Assembly: GCF_001561995.1 (NCBI RefSeq)
Contig: NZ_LLWC01000022.1
Coordinates: forward strand, 372,001-436,000
DNA length: 64,000 nt
Direction of reading: 5' to 3'
From: Polycladidibacter hongkongensis
GTDB taxonomy: Bacteria; Pseudomonadota; Alphaproteobacteria; Rhizobiales; Stappiaceae
Part shown: positions 45,767-55,653 of the stretch, one piece after another
How positions within the stretch are numbered: position 1 is the first letter of the stretch
Layout of the letters: each line of letters opens with the position of its first letter
Notes under the pieces: model-generated
What the model saw: only the letters and a program-made list of their open reading frames with translations
Told to the model about the DNA's origin: nothing
Database searches by the model: none
Translations under genes and position numbers: made by a program

Positions 45767-46074
45767 TTCACCGCAGCTCATAAGTGCTTACCCGTAGAGC
45801 TATGCACTTTCGATATATCAATCTAAGAAATCCCTCAAATATAAGGTATATTTAGGGAACCCCTGGCAAACCAAAGAAATAAAAGCATTTAACCACTTGC
45901 TATTAAACGATTAATTATGAAATTCTCAGCCATTCACTTTTTGCATAGCGGCTAGAATGAAATCGCGCTTTTCTCATTTCCAAAATGGTTGCATAACATA
46001 CCCATCGAACGGTAACGCTGCAGCGCCACACTCGATAGATGAAACAACTATCTGATATACATGAGGTATTGACC
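45767..46074. promoter_or_regulatory. AT-rich region upstream of the second DUF1127 gene
   Basis: The 308-bp gap is AT-rich from about 45830 to 45960. It probably holds the promoter of the second DUF1127 gene. I see no clear boxes and no gene. Confidence 0.3.
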
Positions 46075-46311
46075 ATGACTATGGCTGCTACAGCTGGCAC
46101 TCTTGCCGATTTTGAAACCGCTGCTGCAAACGAAGCACCTGCCAAATCTTTCTTTGCCCGTGCCCTAGCCGCAGTGATAACCGCTCGCGAAGCTTACGCC
46201 CAGCGCGTTGCCAACCACCACCTCCTGCAGCTTAGCGATGCTGAACTGGTTGATCTTGGCTACGACCGCGCCCAGCTGAAACGCCTTGGCACTCAAGCCT
46301 GCTTCTTCTAG
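46075..46311 (+). CDS. DUF1127 family small protein (78 aa)
   Basis: The start is ATG at 46075 (GAGGTATTGACC upstream), giving MTMAATAGTLADFETAAANE. The DUF1127 helix is FFARALAAVITAREAYAQRV, then ANHHLLQLSDAELVDLGYDR and QLKRLG. It is a paralogue of the gene at 38498 and likewise stands before small RNA-like hairpins. A role in RNA binding or stress response is inferred from the Rhodobacter homologue. Confidence 0.88.
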   Translation: MTMAATAGTLADFETAAANEAPAKSFFARALAAVITAREAYAQRVANHHLLQLSDAELVDLGYDRAQLKRLGTQACFF

Positions 46312-46381
46312 AGCAGGCTTCCCCCAAGGCCAGTAAGCACACTGGCAAACCCGGGTGGTCCCCATATCAACCACATGCACA

Positions 46382-46444
46382 AAAACCCCTGCAACATCCC
46401 TCCCACCAATGTGGTCGAGAGAGACAGTGCGGGGGTTTTGTTAT
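46382..46444 (+). ncRNA. Cuckoo-like small RNA hairpin with terminator (degenerate motif)
   Basis: AAAACCCC (46382-46389) pairs with GGGGTTTT (46432-46439) and carries the inner ACAT/ATGT stem with CCCTCCC in its loop (46098-type copy at 46398-46404). The 3' T-run ends in TTTTGTTATT. It lies 70 bp after the second DUF1127 stop, mirroring the first locus. Two more hairpins, GCCAGT/ACTGGC and GTGGT/ACCAC, lie between. The motif is shorter than at locus one, so the family call is less sure. Confidence 0.55.
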
Positions 46445-46510
46445 TCTGACTGTCATGAAATTACCGCCGATCTGCTTGCCGTACAGCATCAATAGATGTG
46501 CGCACATGCG

Positions 46511-48184
46511 TTACACGACTGGCGCTTCTTCCAGCAAATGCGCCGCTGCCGCTCTTGCCTCATCGCTAATCTTCGAACCTGCCAACATCCGTGCCACCTC
46601 TTCCAGTCGAGTGTCGGCAAAGATTTCCTGCACGTTCGTAACCACCTGTTCCTCGGAGACCGCATGCTTTGAAATCAGCAAATGCCCGCCAGCCCGCGCT
46701 GCAACCTGCGGCGCATGTGTTACGGTAAGCACCTGCACCTGCCGCGCCAGCCGGGCCAGCCGTAGCCCTATCGCCTCGGCCACAGCACCGCCCACTCCCG
46801 TATCGATTTCATCAAACACCAGAGTTGGGGCAGAGCCCTTGTCCGCCAGCGATACCTTAAGCGCCAGCAAGAACCGAGAAAGTTCCCCTCCTGAAGCAAC
46901 CTTGAACATAGGGCCTGAGCGCGTGCCCGGGTTGGTCTGCGCGTGAAACTCAATGGTATCGATGCCCTCAGGCCCGCGTGCACCCTCATCCACTTGCTGA
47001 TCAACAATCAGCCGTGCCCGCTCCAGCTTAAGGGCGGGCAATTCCTGGTGCACCGCTTCCTCCAGCGCACGCGCGGTATTGCTCCGCTTTTGCGACAATT
47101 GAAGCGCTTTGCGATCATAGGCTGCGGCAGTCTCATCCAGTTTCTGGCGAAGCGCCAACAGCTTGTCTTCACCTGCATCGAGGTCTTCCAAGTCTGCTGC
47201 CATATTGTCCCGCAGCTTGGGAAGCTCGTCCACTGGGACAGCAAACTTGCGCGAGGCAGCACGCAGGCCAAACAAACGCTCTTCTACCCGCTCCAACTCA
47301 CCTTGGTCGAATTCGCTTGCCCGCACTGCCAGTTGCAAACCTGCCCGCGCTTCCTCCAGATTATCAAGCGCCGTGCCAAGCTGCTCCACAACACCGGAAA
47401 GCAAAGCTGGCACCTGCTCCACTTTGCGTTCCAACCGGCGCAGCAAGCTGGCCAACTCCGGTATAGGCGAAGTGCCGCCATCAAGTGTCTCATGTGCTTC
47501 GATGAGCTCGCTAGCGATTTTCTCCACCTGCATCATGTCTTGCCGCTTCAGCGCAAGTTCTTGTTCTTCCCCGGCCTGCGGATCAAGCCCGCTCAACTCA
47601 TCAACACTGCTGCGCAGATAATCTGCCTCGCGCCGCGCTTCATCTATACGCTTTTCCAGTTGCGAAAGCTCTCGCTTGGCGCTGGAATAGGCCCGGTACA
47701 GCGCACCAAGTTCGGCACACTCTTCGCTAAGCCCGCCAAAGCTGTCAATCAACCGGCGATGTGTTTGCGGGTCCACCAACGCACGCTCATCATGCTGGCC
47801 ATGCACTTCTACCAAGGTCTCGCCAACCCGGCGCAGCAAGCCTGCGCTCACCGGTGCATCATTCAGGTACGCGCGCGTACGCCCATCCGCCGCCTGCACG
47901 CGCCTTAAAATAATATCGCCATCCGCATCCTGATCATTTTCCGCCATAATCCGCCGCGCCGGATGGGTAAGCGGCACATCAAATACCGCTGTGATCTGCC
48001 CGCGCTCTTGGCCCTGACGCACAAGCCCGGCATCGCCGCGTCCACCAAGCGCAAGGCTAAGCGAGTCCAGCAAAATGGACTTACCCGCACCCGTCTCACC
48101 GGTGAGCACAGTCATGCCCGTCTCGAACGACAAATCCAGCTTGTCGATCAAAACGATATCGCGAATAGAAAGAGTTACCAGCAT
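46511..48184 (-). CDS. recN: DNA repair protein RecN
   Basis: RecN is an SMC-like ATPase in double-strand break repair. The N-terminal head has Walker A TGETGAGKSILLDSLSLALG. Long coiled coil occupies about residues 150-370. The C-terminal head has the signature SGGELSRFLLALKVSLADKG and Walker B PTLVFDEIDTGVGGAVAEAI, then VLTVTHAPQVAARAGGHLLI. The 557 residues match the family. It follows bamD by 67 bp; a shared transcript with bamD and lpxC is possible. Confidence 0.96.
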   Translation of the reverse strand: MLVTLSIRDIVLIDKLDLSFETGMTVLTGETGAGKSILLDSLSLALGGRGDAGLVRQGQERGQITAVFDVPLTHPARRIMAENDQDADGDIILRRVQAADGRTRAYLNDAPVSAGLLRRVGETLVEVHGQHDERALVDPQTHRRLIDSFGGLSEECAELGALYRAYSSAKRELSQLEKRIDEARREADYLRSSVDELSGLDPQAGEEQELALKRQDMMQVEKIASELIEAHETLDGGTSPIPELASLLRRLERKVEQVPALLSGVVEQLGTALDNLEEARAGLQLAVRASEFDQGELERVEERLFGLRAASRKFAVPVDELPKLRDNMAADLEDLDAGEDKLLALRQKLDETAAAYDRKALQLSQKRSNTARALEEAVHQELPALKLERARLIVDQQVDEGARGPEGIDTIEFHAQTNPGTRSGPMFKVASGGELSRFLLALKVSLADKGSAPTLVFDEIDTGVGGAVAEAIGLRLARLARQVQVLTVTHAPQVAARAGGHLLISKHAVSEEQVVTNVQEIFADTRLEEVARMLAGSKISDEARAAAAHLLEEAPVV

Positions 48185-48251
48185 AAAACAAATCGTTGGC
48201 GAATTGTGGGAAGTAAGAAGGGCCCGGGCACATGGCCCAGACCCTGATTTC

Positions 48252-49118
48252 CTAAAAGATTTTCAGCGAAGCGAAAGCCTTGCTCATCCAGCTGCCAGAG
48301 CTAGCTTGTGGGCGATATCCGCCGTCCTTAAGCAAGGAATAGGCATCTTTATACCACTCGCTATCGGGGAAGTTATGCCCCAGCACCGCCGCTGCGGTTT
48401 GCGCCTCGTTCACAACACCAAGCGCGTAGTAGCTCTCGGTAAGGCGGAACAACGCCTCTTCCACGTGGCGGGTGGTCTGATAGTTGGTCACAACCAGCTT
48501 GAACCGGTTGATCGCCGCCAGATAATTCTTGCGAACCAGATAGTAGCGGCCAACTTCCATTTCTTTACCGGCAAGCTGATCCTCTGCCATCCGAATGCGA
48601 TTGCGCGCTTCATTGGCATACTCAGAGTCAGGATAACGCTGCACAACCTCGCGCATCGCATCCAGCGCCTGCGCTGTTGCATGCTGGTCGCGCCCAACAT
48701 CTGGGATCTGGCGGTAATAGGATTCGCCGATCAGAAACAGGGCATAAGCGGAATCTTCGCTGCCAGGATAAAGCGCCACAAAACGCTTCGCTGCTGCAAC
48801 TGTCTCCGGGTACTTACCCATGGTGAAGTTCAAGTAAGCGATGTTGATAAGCGATTTACGAGCAAACTCGGAATAAGGATAGGTTTTATCCAGCTCGTTA
48901 AACTTCTTCTCGGCTTGTTTAAGCTGCCCGGCCGCCCGTAGCGCTAAGGCATCGTTAAACATCTGCTGTGGCGGCGTATCGTCCAGCTCCAGCTCACTTA
49001 CATCACTCGAGGAGGCACAGCCAGCCAGCAGTACAGCGCTTGCCAACAGTGTTGCGGCCAGAGTGTGCCGCTTACGCCCCTTCGGGCTTTGCCAGTGGTT
49101 CATAGTCTTTTCCAACAC
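48252..49118 (-). CDS. bamD: Outer membrane assembly lipoprotein BamD
   Basis: BamD is the essential lipoprotein of the beta-barrel assembly machine. The start chosen is GTG at 49118, which has AAGGAG 8 nt upstream; ATG at 49103 is an alternative. The lipoprotein signal ends in LASAVLLAGCASSSD, with Cys after LAG. Tetratricopeptide repeats follow: FNDALALRAAGQLKQAEKKF, YPYSEFARKSLINIAYLNFT and YPDSEYANEARNRIRMAEDQ. The 288 residues match the family. It sits between lpxC and recN, a normal alphaproteobacterial order. Confidence 0.94.
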   Translation of the reverse strand: MLEKTMNHWQSPKGRKRHTLAATLLASAVLLAGCASSSDVSELELDDTPPQQMFNDALALRAAGQLKQAEKKFNELDKTYPYSEFARKSLINIAYLNFTMGKYPETVAAAKRFVALYPGSEDSAYALFLIGESYYRQIPDVGRDQHATAQALDAMREVVQRYPDSEYANEARNRIRMAEDQLAGKEMEVGRYYLVRKNYLAAINRFKLVVTNYQTTRHVEEALFRLTESYYALGVVNEAQTAAAVLGHNFPDSEWYKDAYSLLKDGGYRPQASSGSWMSKAFASLKIF

Positions 49119-49353
49119 GCATCCCTCTCCTTGGTATCTGGAAGGATTCGGGGGCCACCCCAATATTTCAACGAATGCTTTTATCGCAATGCTCAGGCAA
49201 GGTCACGCCTTCCCTACGCAATTGGGAGAATAATATGTCGAATTCTAGGCAAAAGCCCCAAAAGCCTGCACCAATACCCAAAGAAAACAAAAGAGGCTGC
49301 CAACAAAGTGACAGCCCGTAAAGATTGGCACACAAGCCAACCCTAGTCGTGTC

Positions 49354-50307
49354 CTAGGATACGTCCGGGCCAAATGCTGCCGCCTGCAGCCCGCCAAGCA
49401 GCTCCGCATGGCCTTTCTCGCCAACACGCGCGCTTTCCCCGGCTTCGACAATCTCGAAAGCCTCAGGATTTTTGAAAAGCTCCACCAGCACACAATGGTT
49501 CATCCGGTGGCCACCTTTGTAGGAGCGATACTCCCCAAGGATAGGCAGCCCGGCAAGTGCCAGATCACCCACTGCATCAAGGCTCTTGTGTCGCACAAAC
49601 TCATCCGGCCAGCGGGTTCCTTCCGGGTTAAGCACTCGTTCGCCATCCAGCGCCACAGAGTTCTCCAGCGAAGAGCCCATGGCAAAACCCATTTGCCATA
49701 GCTTCTCGACATCCTTTACAGAACCGAAAGTGCGCGCACGCGAAAGCTCATCACGGAAGGTTTCAGGTGTCAGATCAAACACCAATTGCTGGCGACCAAT
49801 CACACTATTTTCAAAATCAATCGTAATATCAAAACAAGGCCGATCTGCCGGGGAGAGTTGACACCACTGGTCGCCCTGATCAACCCGTACCGTTTCTTTG
49901 ATCTTGATATAACGGCGCGCCGCTTTCTGCTCACAAAGGCCGGTCGCCTCAATCGCTTCTACAAAAGCTTCGGAAGAGCCATCCATAATCGGTGTCTCTG
50001 CACCATCAATCTCGACAATGGCGTTATCAACGCCCATGCCAAACAGCGCTGCCATCAGGTGCTCAATCGTCGCAACGCCGCCTGTTTTTGGATCACCAAC
50101 CACCGTACAAAGCGCCGTCGCCGAAACCACATCCCAGCGGGCCGGTGTTTCAGTGCTGCCAGTTGCATCGCTACGTTGAAAAACAATCCCGGTATTGGCA
50201 TCGGCCGGATGCAAAGTCATCGAAGCAGGCCCGCCAGAATGCACCCCGATACCGTTCAAGGTCACACTGTCTTTGAGGGTTTTTTGCTTCTCGGCACGCA
50301 TTGCCAT
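49354..50307 (-). CDS. lpxC: UDP-3-O-acyl-N-acetylglucosamine deacetylase
   Basis: LpxC performs the committed step of lipid A synthesis. The 317 residues begin MAMRAEKQKTLKDSVTLNGI. Zinc ligands and catalysis are visible: His in TIEHLMAALFGMGVDNAIVE, PIMDGSSEAFVEAI, His and Asp in RHKSLDAVGDLALAGLPILG, and YKGGHRMNHCVLV. A second ATG 6 bp on is possible. It is downstream of ftsZ by 274 bp, the usual ftsQAZ-lpxC order. Confidence 0.96.
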   Translation of the reverse strand: MAMRAEKQKTLKDSVTLNGIGVHSGGPASMTLHPADANTGIVFQRSDATGSTETPARWDVVSATALCTVVGDPKTGGVATIEHLMAALFGMGVDNAIVEIDGAETPIMDGSSEAFVEAIEATGLCEQKAARRYIKIKETVRVDQGDQWCQLSPADRPCFDITIDFENSVIGRQQLVFDLTPETFRDELSRARTFGSVKDVEKLWQMGFAMGSSLENSVALDGERVLNPEGTRWPDEFVRHKSLDAVGDLALAGLPILGEYRSYKGGHRMNHCVLVELFKNPEAFEIVEAGESARVGEKGHAELLGGLQAAAFGPDVS

Positions 50308-50581
50308 GACATCCAGCCTTTTAATCTCGAGATAGATACGGGGTATTTTTCAAGGAACCTCGCCAATATGCGAAGATTCTAAAAAAGCACGCCCTATCAA
50401 GTTGGCTGGAAGATAGCGGGATGAAGCTAAGAATTGAAATAAAGGTTTATTACGATTTGTAACGCTATGAAATTTACAGGTACATCTACCTAATAACCTC
50501 TCACAAAAGCGTTGCGGCAACCCGGAGAAAATCCGAATTGCCGCTGAGAGGTGCGAGTTATTCACAGCGCAGGCGTTCGCC

Positions 50582-52252
50582 CTAGCTGCTTTGGCGTCGC
50601 AGAAAAGCTGGGATTTCCAGCTGATCATCTTCTGGCGCTTGGCGCGGAGCCATATCACGGCCAGACATATCGTATTGCCCTTGTGGGGCGGCCGGTTGCA
50701 CAGGCTGCTGCAGAGGTGCTGCCTGAGGCTGTTGTGGCGCTGCCATCATCTGCTCTTCTTCATAGGCAACAGGTGCTTCCTCGCGGCGTCCAAGCCCACC
50801 GGTCAACCGGCGCAACAAGCCCATAGGACGGCGTTCATCATCATGCTCGTCTTCATAGGCAGCCGGTGCCGCAGGTGCTGGCTCGTAGGCAGGAGCGGCA
50901 GGTGCAACAGGTTGTGCCGGTGCTTGCGCCCGCATTTCGCGCTGTGCGACTTCAGGGAAGTCTTCAACACGCGGCATCCGGTCAGCACCGCCATAGGATT
51001 CTGCAACAGGGGGAATGAACGGCTGTGGCAACTCATCCGCAGCAGCGCTCACCTCTGGTGCAAAATTCTGCACACCTGCCACTGGCTCATAGGCCGCTGG
51101 CTGATAGGAGCTGATTTCAACTTCAGGGTCTGCTGAGGCCGCAACAGGCGCCGCCGCTGCAACAGCTGGGCGGACCGGAGCAACAGCCCGTGGAGCAGGT
51201 GCAGGCGCGGCCTGTGCCGTCGCATTTTGCATCCGCTGTGTCAGCTCGGCCATGCGCACTTCTTCAGGCGAAATATCATCGCGAATTGGCTTGTCGATGC
51301 CGGTGGCAACCACGGAAACGCGGATCACGCCATCCAACGCTTCATCGAAGGTCGCGCCCAGAATGATGTTGGCATCAGGGTCAACTTCTTCGCGAATACG
51401 GGTCGCCGCTTCGTCCACTTCAAACAGGGTAAGATCATTGCCACCTGTAATGGAGATCAACAGGCCCTGCGCCCCTTTCATGGAGGTTTCGTCCAGCAGC
51501 GGGTTGGCAATCGCCGCCTCTGCTGCCTGAATGGCGCGGCTATCGCCGGAGCTTTCACCGGTACCCATCATCGCTTTGCCCATACCGCGCATAATCGAGC
51601 GCACATCAGCAAAGTCGAGGTTGATCAGGCCCTCTTTCACCATCAGGTCCGTAATACAGGCAACGCCCGAATACAGCACCTGATCTGCCATCGCAAAGGC
51701 GTCGGCGAAAGTGGTTTTAGGATCCGCAACCCGGAACAGGTTCTGGTTTGGAATAACAATCAGGGTATCAACATTGCGATGCAGCTCCTCGATGCCGGCA
51801 TCGGCAACGCGCATCCGGCGGGACCCTTCGAATTGGAAAGGCTTGGTTACCACACCGACGGTCAGTATACCCTTTTCACGGGCAGCCCGTGCAATCACCG
51901 GGGCAGCACCGGTGCCGGTACCACCGCCCATACCGGCAGTGATAAACACCATATGCGCGCCATCTAGATGATCATTAATCTCTTGGATCGCCTCTTCAGC
52001 AGCGGCGCAGCCCAGCTCCGGCTGCGAACCGGCCCCAAGGCCTTCGGTAACGGCAACGCCCATCTGGATCACACGCTCGGCCTGATTAAGGGCCAGAGCC
52101 TGCGCGTCCGTATTGGCCACAACAAAATCACAGCCTTGTAGTCCGCAGCTGATCATATTGTTGACTGCATTGCCGCCGGCACCACCTACACCGAACACGG
52201 TGATCCGTGGCTTCAACTCCTGAATATCAGGCATTTGCAGGTTAATAGTCAT
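50582..52252 (-). CDS. ftsZ: Cell division protein FtsZ
   Basis: FtsZ is the tubulin-like GTPase that builds the division ring. The start chosen is ATG at 52252 (556 aa) with AGGACAAT upstream; earlier residues are not conserved. The GTP-binding core has [19 protein letters not shown] and the tubulin signature [20 protein letters not shown], then [21 protein letters not shown] long Pro/Ala-rich linker (about 330-535) is followed by the conserved end peptide [15 protein letters not shown] for FtsA binding. The linker length is large, as seen in this group. Confidence 0.97.
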   Translation of the reverse strand: MTINLQMPDIQELKPRITVFGVGGAGGNAVNNMISCGLQGCDFVVANTDAQALALNQAERVIQMGVAVTEGLGAGSQPELGCAAAEEAIQEINDHLDGAHMVFITAGMGGGTGTGAAPVIARAAREKGILTVGVVTKPFQFEGSRRMRVADAGIEELHRNVDTLIVIPNQNLFRVADPKTTFADAFAMADQVLYSGVACITDLMVKEGLINLDFADVRSIMRGMGKAMMGTGESSGDSRAIQAAEAAIANPLLDETSMKGAQGLLISITGGNDLTLFEVDEAATRIREEVDPDANIILGATFDEALDGVIRVSVVATGIDKPIRDDISPEEVRMAELTQRMQNATAQAAPAPAPRAVAPVRPAVAAAAPVAASADPEVEISSYQPAAYEPVAGVQNFAPEVSAAADELPQPFIPPVAESYGGADRMPRVEDFPEVAQREMRAQAPAQPVAPAAPAYEPAPAAPAAYEDEHDDERRPMGLLRRLTGGLGRREEAPVAYEEEQMMAAPQQPQAAPLQQPVQPAAPQGQYDMSGRDMAPRQAPEDDQLEIPAFLRRQSS

Positions 52253-52357
52253 ATTGTCCTCGCGACGCTCTAGCATGCCCGGATCGGGCACACCGCTCTT
52301 CCTCTCATACGCTCGCTGTTGCCAGCGAAATTCCAAATTCACAGCGCAGCTCTTGCG

Positions 52358-53680
52358 CTAGAAACTCTCTTTCAGCCACTGTCCCACACGGGAAAGATAG
52401 CCCCCCGAACCGCCCCAACGGGTACGTGCGGCGCCCGGTTCAAATTGTTCGATACGGCTCACCTGCGGGTAAACAAGCAGCCCCACGACAGCGGCAAACG
52501 CTGGCCCTTTCGCCTGCGCTGGTAATCCGCTTACGCCCAGAGGCCTGCCAAGACGCACGTTGTGCCCGAGGATCCGCCGAGCCATTTCGCCCATGCCCGT
52601 CAGCTGGCTGCCGCCACCTGTAAGCACAATGCGCTTGCCGACCCGTCCGGCAAAACCGGAACTGTTCAACTTGTCACGCACAAGCTCCAGCGTTTCTTCC
52701 ACCCGCGGGCCGATCACTTTGGTCAGCTCGCTTTTGGGCGCGCTTTGCGGCAAATCCCCTTCCGCATCCAGCGGCGCCACCTCGATATAATCATGCTCGT
52801 CCGCCACCGAAGGCAGGGCCGAACCATAAAGTGTCTTCAGCCGCTCCGCCTCGTGCATATTGGTGGTGAACCAGCGGGCTATATCCATGGTGATATGGTT
52901 ACCGCCCACAGCCATTGCATCCAGATGCACCATCTTGCCATCAACAAAGATCGAGAGGGTCGTCGTCCCGCCGCCAAAGTCGACACAAGCGACGCCCAAT
53001 TCAGTCTCGTCCGCCATCAGCGTTGCAAGCCCGGAGGCGTAAGGTGTCGCCACCAGCCGCTCCACTTGCAAATGCCCCCGTTCGATACACAGCTCCAGAT
53101 TTCTCACTGGCGGCACTTCCGCACTCACCACCTGCATATCCAGCCCCAGTTGGCGCCCCATCATACCGCGCGGATCGCGAATACCCGGGCTACCATCAAG
53201 CGCATAGGAAATTGGCAGTGCGTGCATCACGGCCCGCCCCTCTGGGGTGGAATGATCAGAGCCCGCCGAAAGCACGCGCTGAATGTCCGCATCAGCAACG
53301 CTTTCACCTGCCACCGGCACCTTTGCCGATAGCACTTCCGAATGCAGGCGACCACAACTCACGTTTACAATCAGCGACTCAACCATCACGCCGGACATTT
53401 TTTCCGCTTTATCCACTGCGTTTCGGATGGATTGCTCCGCCAAATCCATGTCCACCACCACGCCGGACTTCAGCCCTCTCGCGTTCTGGTAGCCATAGCC
53501 CAAGATCTCAATCGCATGCGTGCGCCCGGGCAACAATTCTCCGGTGTCCTGTGGCACCAGCTTGGCGATCAAACAGCAAATCTTTGTCGACCCCACATCA
53601 AGCACAGATACAATTACCGAGCGCCGGCTCGGCAATGGGCGCATGCGCGGTAGAAAAACGATGTTCCGCCCGTCCTTCAT
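52358..53680 (-). CDS. ftsA: Cell division protein FtsA
   Basis: FtsA is an actin-like ATPase that tethers FtsZ to the membrane. The 440 residues have VIVSVLDVGSTKICCLIAKL, the 1C domain region, GVACVDFGGGTTTLSIFVDG and RIVLTGGGSQLTGMGEMARR. The end GGYLSRVGQWLKESF is the amphipathic membrane helix. Its ATG overlaps the ftsQ stop by 4 bp. ftsZ follows 105 bp downstream. Confidence 0.96.
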   Translation of the reverse strand: MKDGRNIVFLPRMRPLPSRRSVIVSVLDVGSTKICCLIAKLVPQDTGELLPGRTHAIEILGYGYQNARGLKSGVVVDMDLAEQSIRNAVDKAEKMSGVMVESLIVNVSCGRLHSEVLSAKVPVAGESVADADIQRVLSAGSDHSTPEGRAVMHALPISYALDGSPGIRDPRGMMGRQLGLDMQVVSAEVPPVRNLELCIERGHLQVERLVATPYASGLATLMADETELGVACVDFGGGTTTLSIFVDGKMVHLDAMAVGGNHITMDIARWFTTNMHEAERLKTLYGSALPSVADEHDYIEVAPLDAEGDLPQSAPKSELTKVIGPRVEETLELVRDKLNSSGFAGRVGKRIVLTGGGSQLTGMGEMARRILGHNVRLGRPLGVSGLPAQAKGPAFAAVVGLLVYPQVSRIEQFEPGAARTRWGGSGGYLSRVGQWLKESF

Positions 53681-54570
53681 ATCGCGGCCCCCCGCTTGCG
53701 CTGCGCCGCGCGCGCCTGCACCGCCGCTTTGCGCCGCAGTGCCGCTGCATCGGATAGGCGCACGACAACACGGTCCTTCAGGCGCATATCAACAACGGTA
53801 ATATCCCTGTTCAGCAGCCCGCTTTCCCAATCCATCTGCACCAGCTCGGCAAGCACCTTCTTCACACCGGTTTCCGGCAGACGCACCACAACTCCGTTGT
53901 CGAGGTTCAAATCCCAGCGCCGCTCCGAGCGCAGGCTCGCCGCCCGCACGCGCGCGCGCAACTCGGGAAAATGGGAAAGTGCATCAATTATCTCGTCGGC
54001 GCGATGCTGCGCCCCATGGTTCACCACCCGCAACAGGTTGGCATAACGCCCATCCACCTGATCGGTAATCACCTGCCCGTCCCGGTTAATCACCGAAACC
54101 ACGTCTCCGCGCTGCCACAGCGCGTAGGGCTCTTGCTCCTCGACTGTGATTTTCAAAGTGCCGGGATAAAACTTCTGCAAGCTGACATGCTTGACCCAAG
54201 CCAGCTGCTGGATTCGCTCCTGCGCCGCTTGCGCATCAAACATCACCAGTGAGGGCTGCACACCCATTTCAAGTTTTTCAAGAATTTGCAGTTCATCAAG
54301 CCGGTCCAGCCCGTCAATCTCGATGGAATCCACTGAAAAGCCCAAGGTCGCCGTCACTGATTCGCTAACTTGCTGGCCGTGACCACCCAAAACAATGCCA
54401 TAAGTCGTAAAAGCCGCAAGCACCGCTGCAGCCCCCACAGGGCCGGCAGATCGCGGCAGTAAAGCAAAAATCCCAGTCACCCCCCAAGCAGGGCGCTGGT
54501 GCAGGCGTGACACGCCGCGACGGGAGCCCAAGAGCCCCATACGCTGCCAGCGTCCCCGCCATGCATTCAT
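53677..54570 (-). CDS. ftsQ: Cell division protein FtsQ
   Basis: The start chosen is ATG at 54570 (297 aa), 8 bp after the ddlB stop; a TTG at 54612 would overlap ddlB. A cytoplasmic basic stretch precedes a membrane helix (VGAAAVLAAFTTYGIVLGGH). The POTRA domain is GFSVDSIEIDGLDRLDELQI, followed by IQQLAWVKHVSLQKFYPGTL and KITVEEQEPYALWQRGDVVS. It is a bitopic divisome protein bridging FtsL/FtsB and FtsA. Confidence 0.94.
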   Translation of the reverse strand: MNAWRGRWQRMGLLGSRRGVSRLHQRPAWGVTGIFALLPRSAGPVGAAAVLAAFTTYGIVLGGHGQQVSESVTATLGFSVDSIEIDGLDRLDELQILEKLEMGVQPSLVMFDAQAAQERIQQLAWVKHVSLQKFYPGTLKITVEEQEPYALWQRGDVVSVINRDGQVITDQVDGRYANLLRVVNHGAQHRADEIIDALSHFPELRARVRAASLRSERRWDLNLDNGVVVRLPETGVKKVLAELVQMDWESGLLNRDITVVDMRLKDRVVVRLSDAAALRRKAAVQARAAQRKRGAAI

Positions 54571-54578
54571 TTTTGCCT

Positions 54579-55502
54579 TTATCTTCCGCAACTTGCGTCC
54601 TCCGCAATCCAAGAAACCAACTCCGTGAAATTGTGCCCAGCATGAGCCGCGATTTCAGGAACCAGCGATGTCGGCGTCATCCCGGGCTGGGTGTTAACCT
54701 CCAGACAGATCAGCTCTCCAAGCCCGTTTGGCCCTTCATGAAAGCGGAAATCTGCACGGGTCACGCCCTTACAGCCCAAGGCGAGATGCGCCTTCAATGC
54801 TGATTTTTGTATTTCTTGGTAAACAGAGGGTAAAATTTTTGCAGGAAGTATATGTTGTGAACCGCCAGGTGCATATTTCGCATCATAATCATAGAAATTC
54901 TGGCCCACTGGCACAATCTCGGTCACCCCGAGCGCCACATCACCCACCACAGCGCAGGTTAGTTCCCGCCCGGGGATATAGCGCTCGGCCATCAACACCT
55001 CGGGAAACACCCAATCATCGCGTGACAACTCTTGCGGCGGGTGCGCGTGGTCTTCACGCACAATCAGCACCCCAAAGCTGGACCCCTCGCAGATCGGCTT
55101 AAGCACATAAGGCGGCTCCATCACATGCGCAGCAGCCGCTTGCGCACGGGTGACAACCTTGTGCTCCGCCACCGCCACGCCAGCCGATTTCATCACCGCC
55201 TTGGCTTTGATCTTGTCCATAGCAAGAGCGGAGGCCGCAATGCCTGAATGGGTATAGGGGATCTGCAAAAGCTCCAACACGCCCTGCACCCCGCCATCTT
55301 CACCAAATGGCCCGTGCAAGGCATTAAACGCCACATCCGGCTGCAACTCTTGCAACACCGCCACTAGATTGCGATCCACATCAACGCGGGAAACACGGTA
55401 GCCCGCCGCCTCCAACGCATCTGCGCAAGCGTTGCCAGAGCTCAGAGAAACTGGGCGCTCATTAGCCCAACCACCCATCAAAACCGCAATATGCTTCACC
55501 AT
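54579..55502 (-). CDS. ddlB: D-alanine-D-alanine ligase
   Basis: Ddl joins two D-alanines for peptidoglycan precursors. The start chosen is ATG at 55502 (307 aa), giving [20 protein letters not shown]; the frame is longer but unlike the family. ATP-grasp motifs are [50 protein letters not shown] and [20 protein letters not shown]. murB lies about 150 bp upstream with a hairpin in the gap. Confidence 0.95.
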   Translation of the reverse strand: MVKHIAVLMGGWANERPVSLSSGNACADALEAAGYRVSRVDVDRNLVAVLQELQPDVAFNALHGPFGEDGGVQGVLELLQIPYTHSGIAASALAMDKIKAKAVMKSAGVAVAEHKVVTRAQAAAAHVMEPPYVLKPICEGSSFGVLIVREDHAHPPQELSRDDWVFPEVLMAERYIPGRELTCAVVGDVALGVTEIVPVGQNFYDYDAKYAPGGSQHILPAKILPSVYQEIQKSALKAHLALGCKGVTRADFRFHEGPNGLGELICLEVNTQPGMTPTSLVPEIAAHAGHNFTELVSWIAEDASCGR

Positions 55503-55547
55503 GACAACATCCAATCTTATAAACCGCAGCTCCAGCAAAGAGCAAAG

Positions 55548-55569
55548 AGGCGCTCTTTTAAAAGCGCCT
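55548..55569. other. Hairpin between murB and ddlB
   Basis: AGGCGCT and AGCGCCT pair around CTTTTAAA-type loop sequence. On the minus strand it is followed only by CTTTGCTCTTTG, a weak tract, so it could be a partial terminator or attenuate the distal genes. Without reporter data the role is uncertain. Confidence 0.4.
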
Positions 55570-55653
55570 TTCTTCCCCAGCACGCAGGAATTGCGCGGCA
55601 TATGTTTTATGTAAAGAAGCCCCGCCAGAACCGGCGGCCTTCACCCCACATCG

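Noticed and set aside
46943-47908. 321-codon open frame antisense to recN
   Set aside because: It mirrors the codon pattern of the well-supported recN gene and shows no recognisable protein features.
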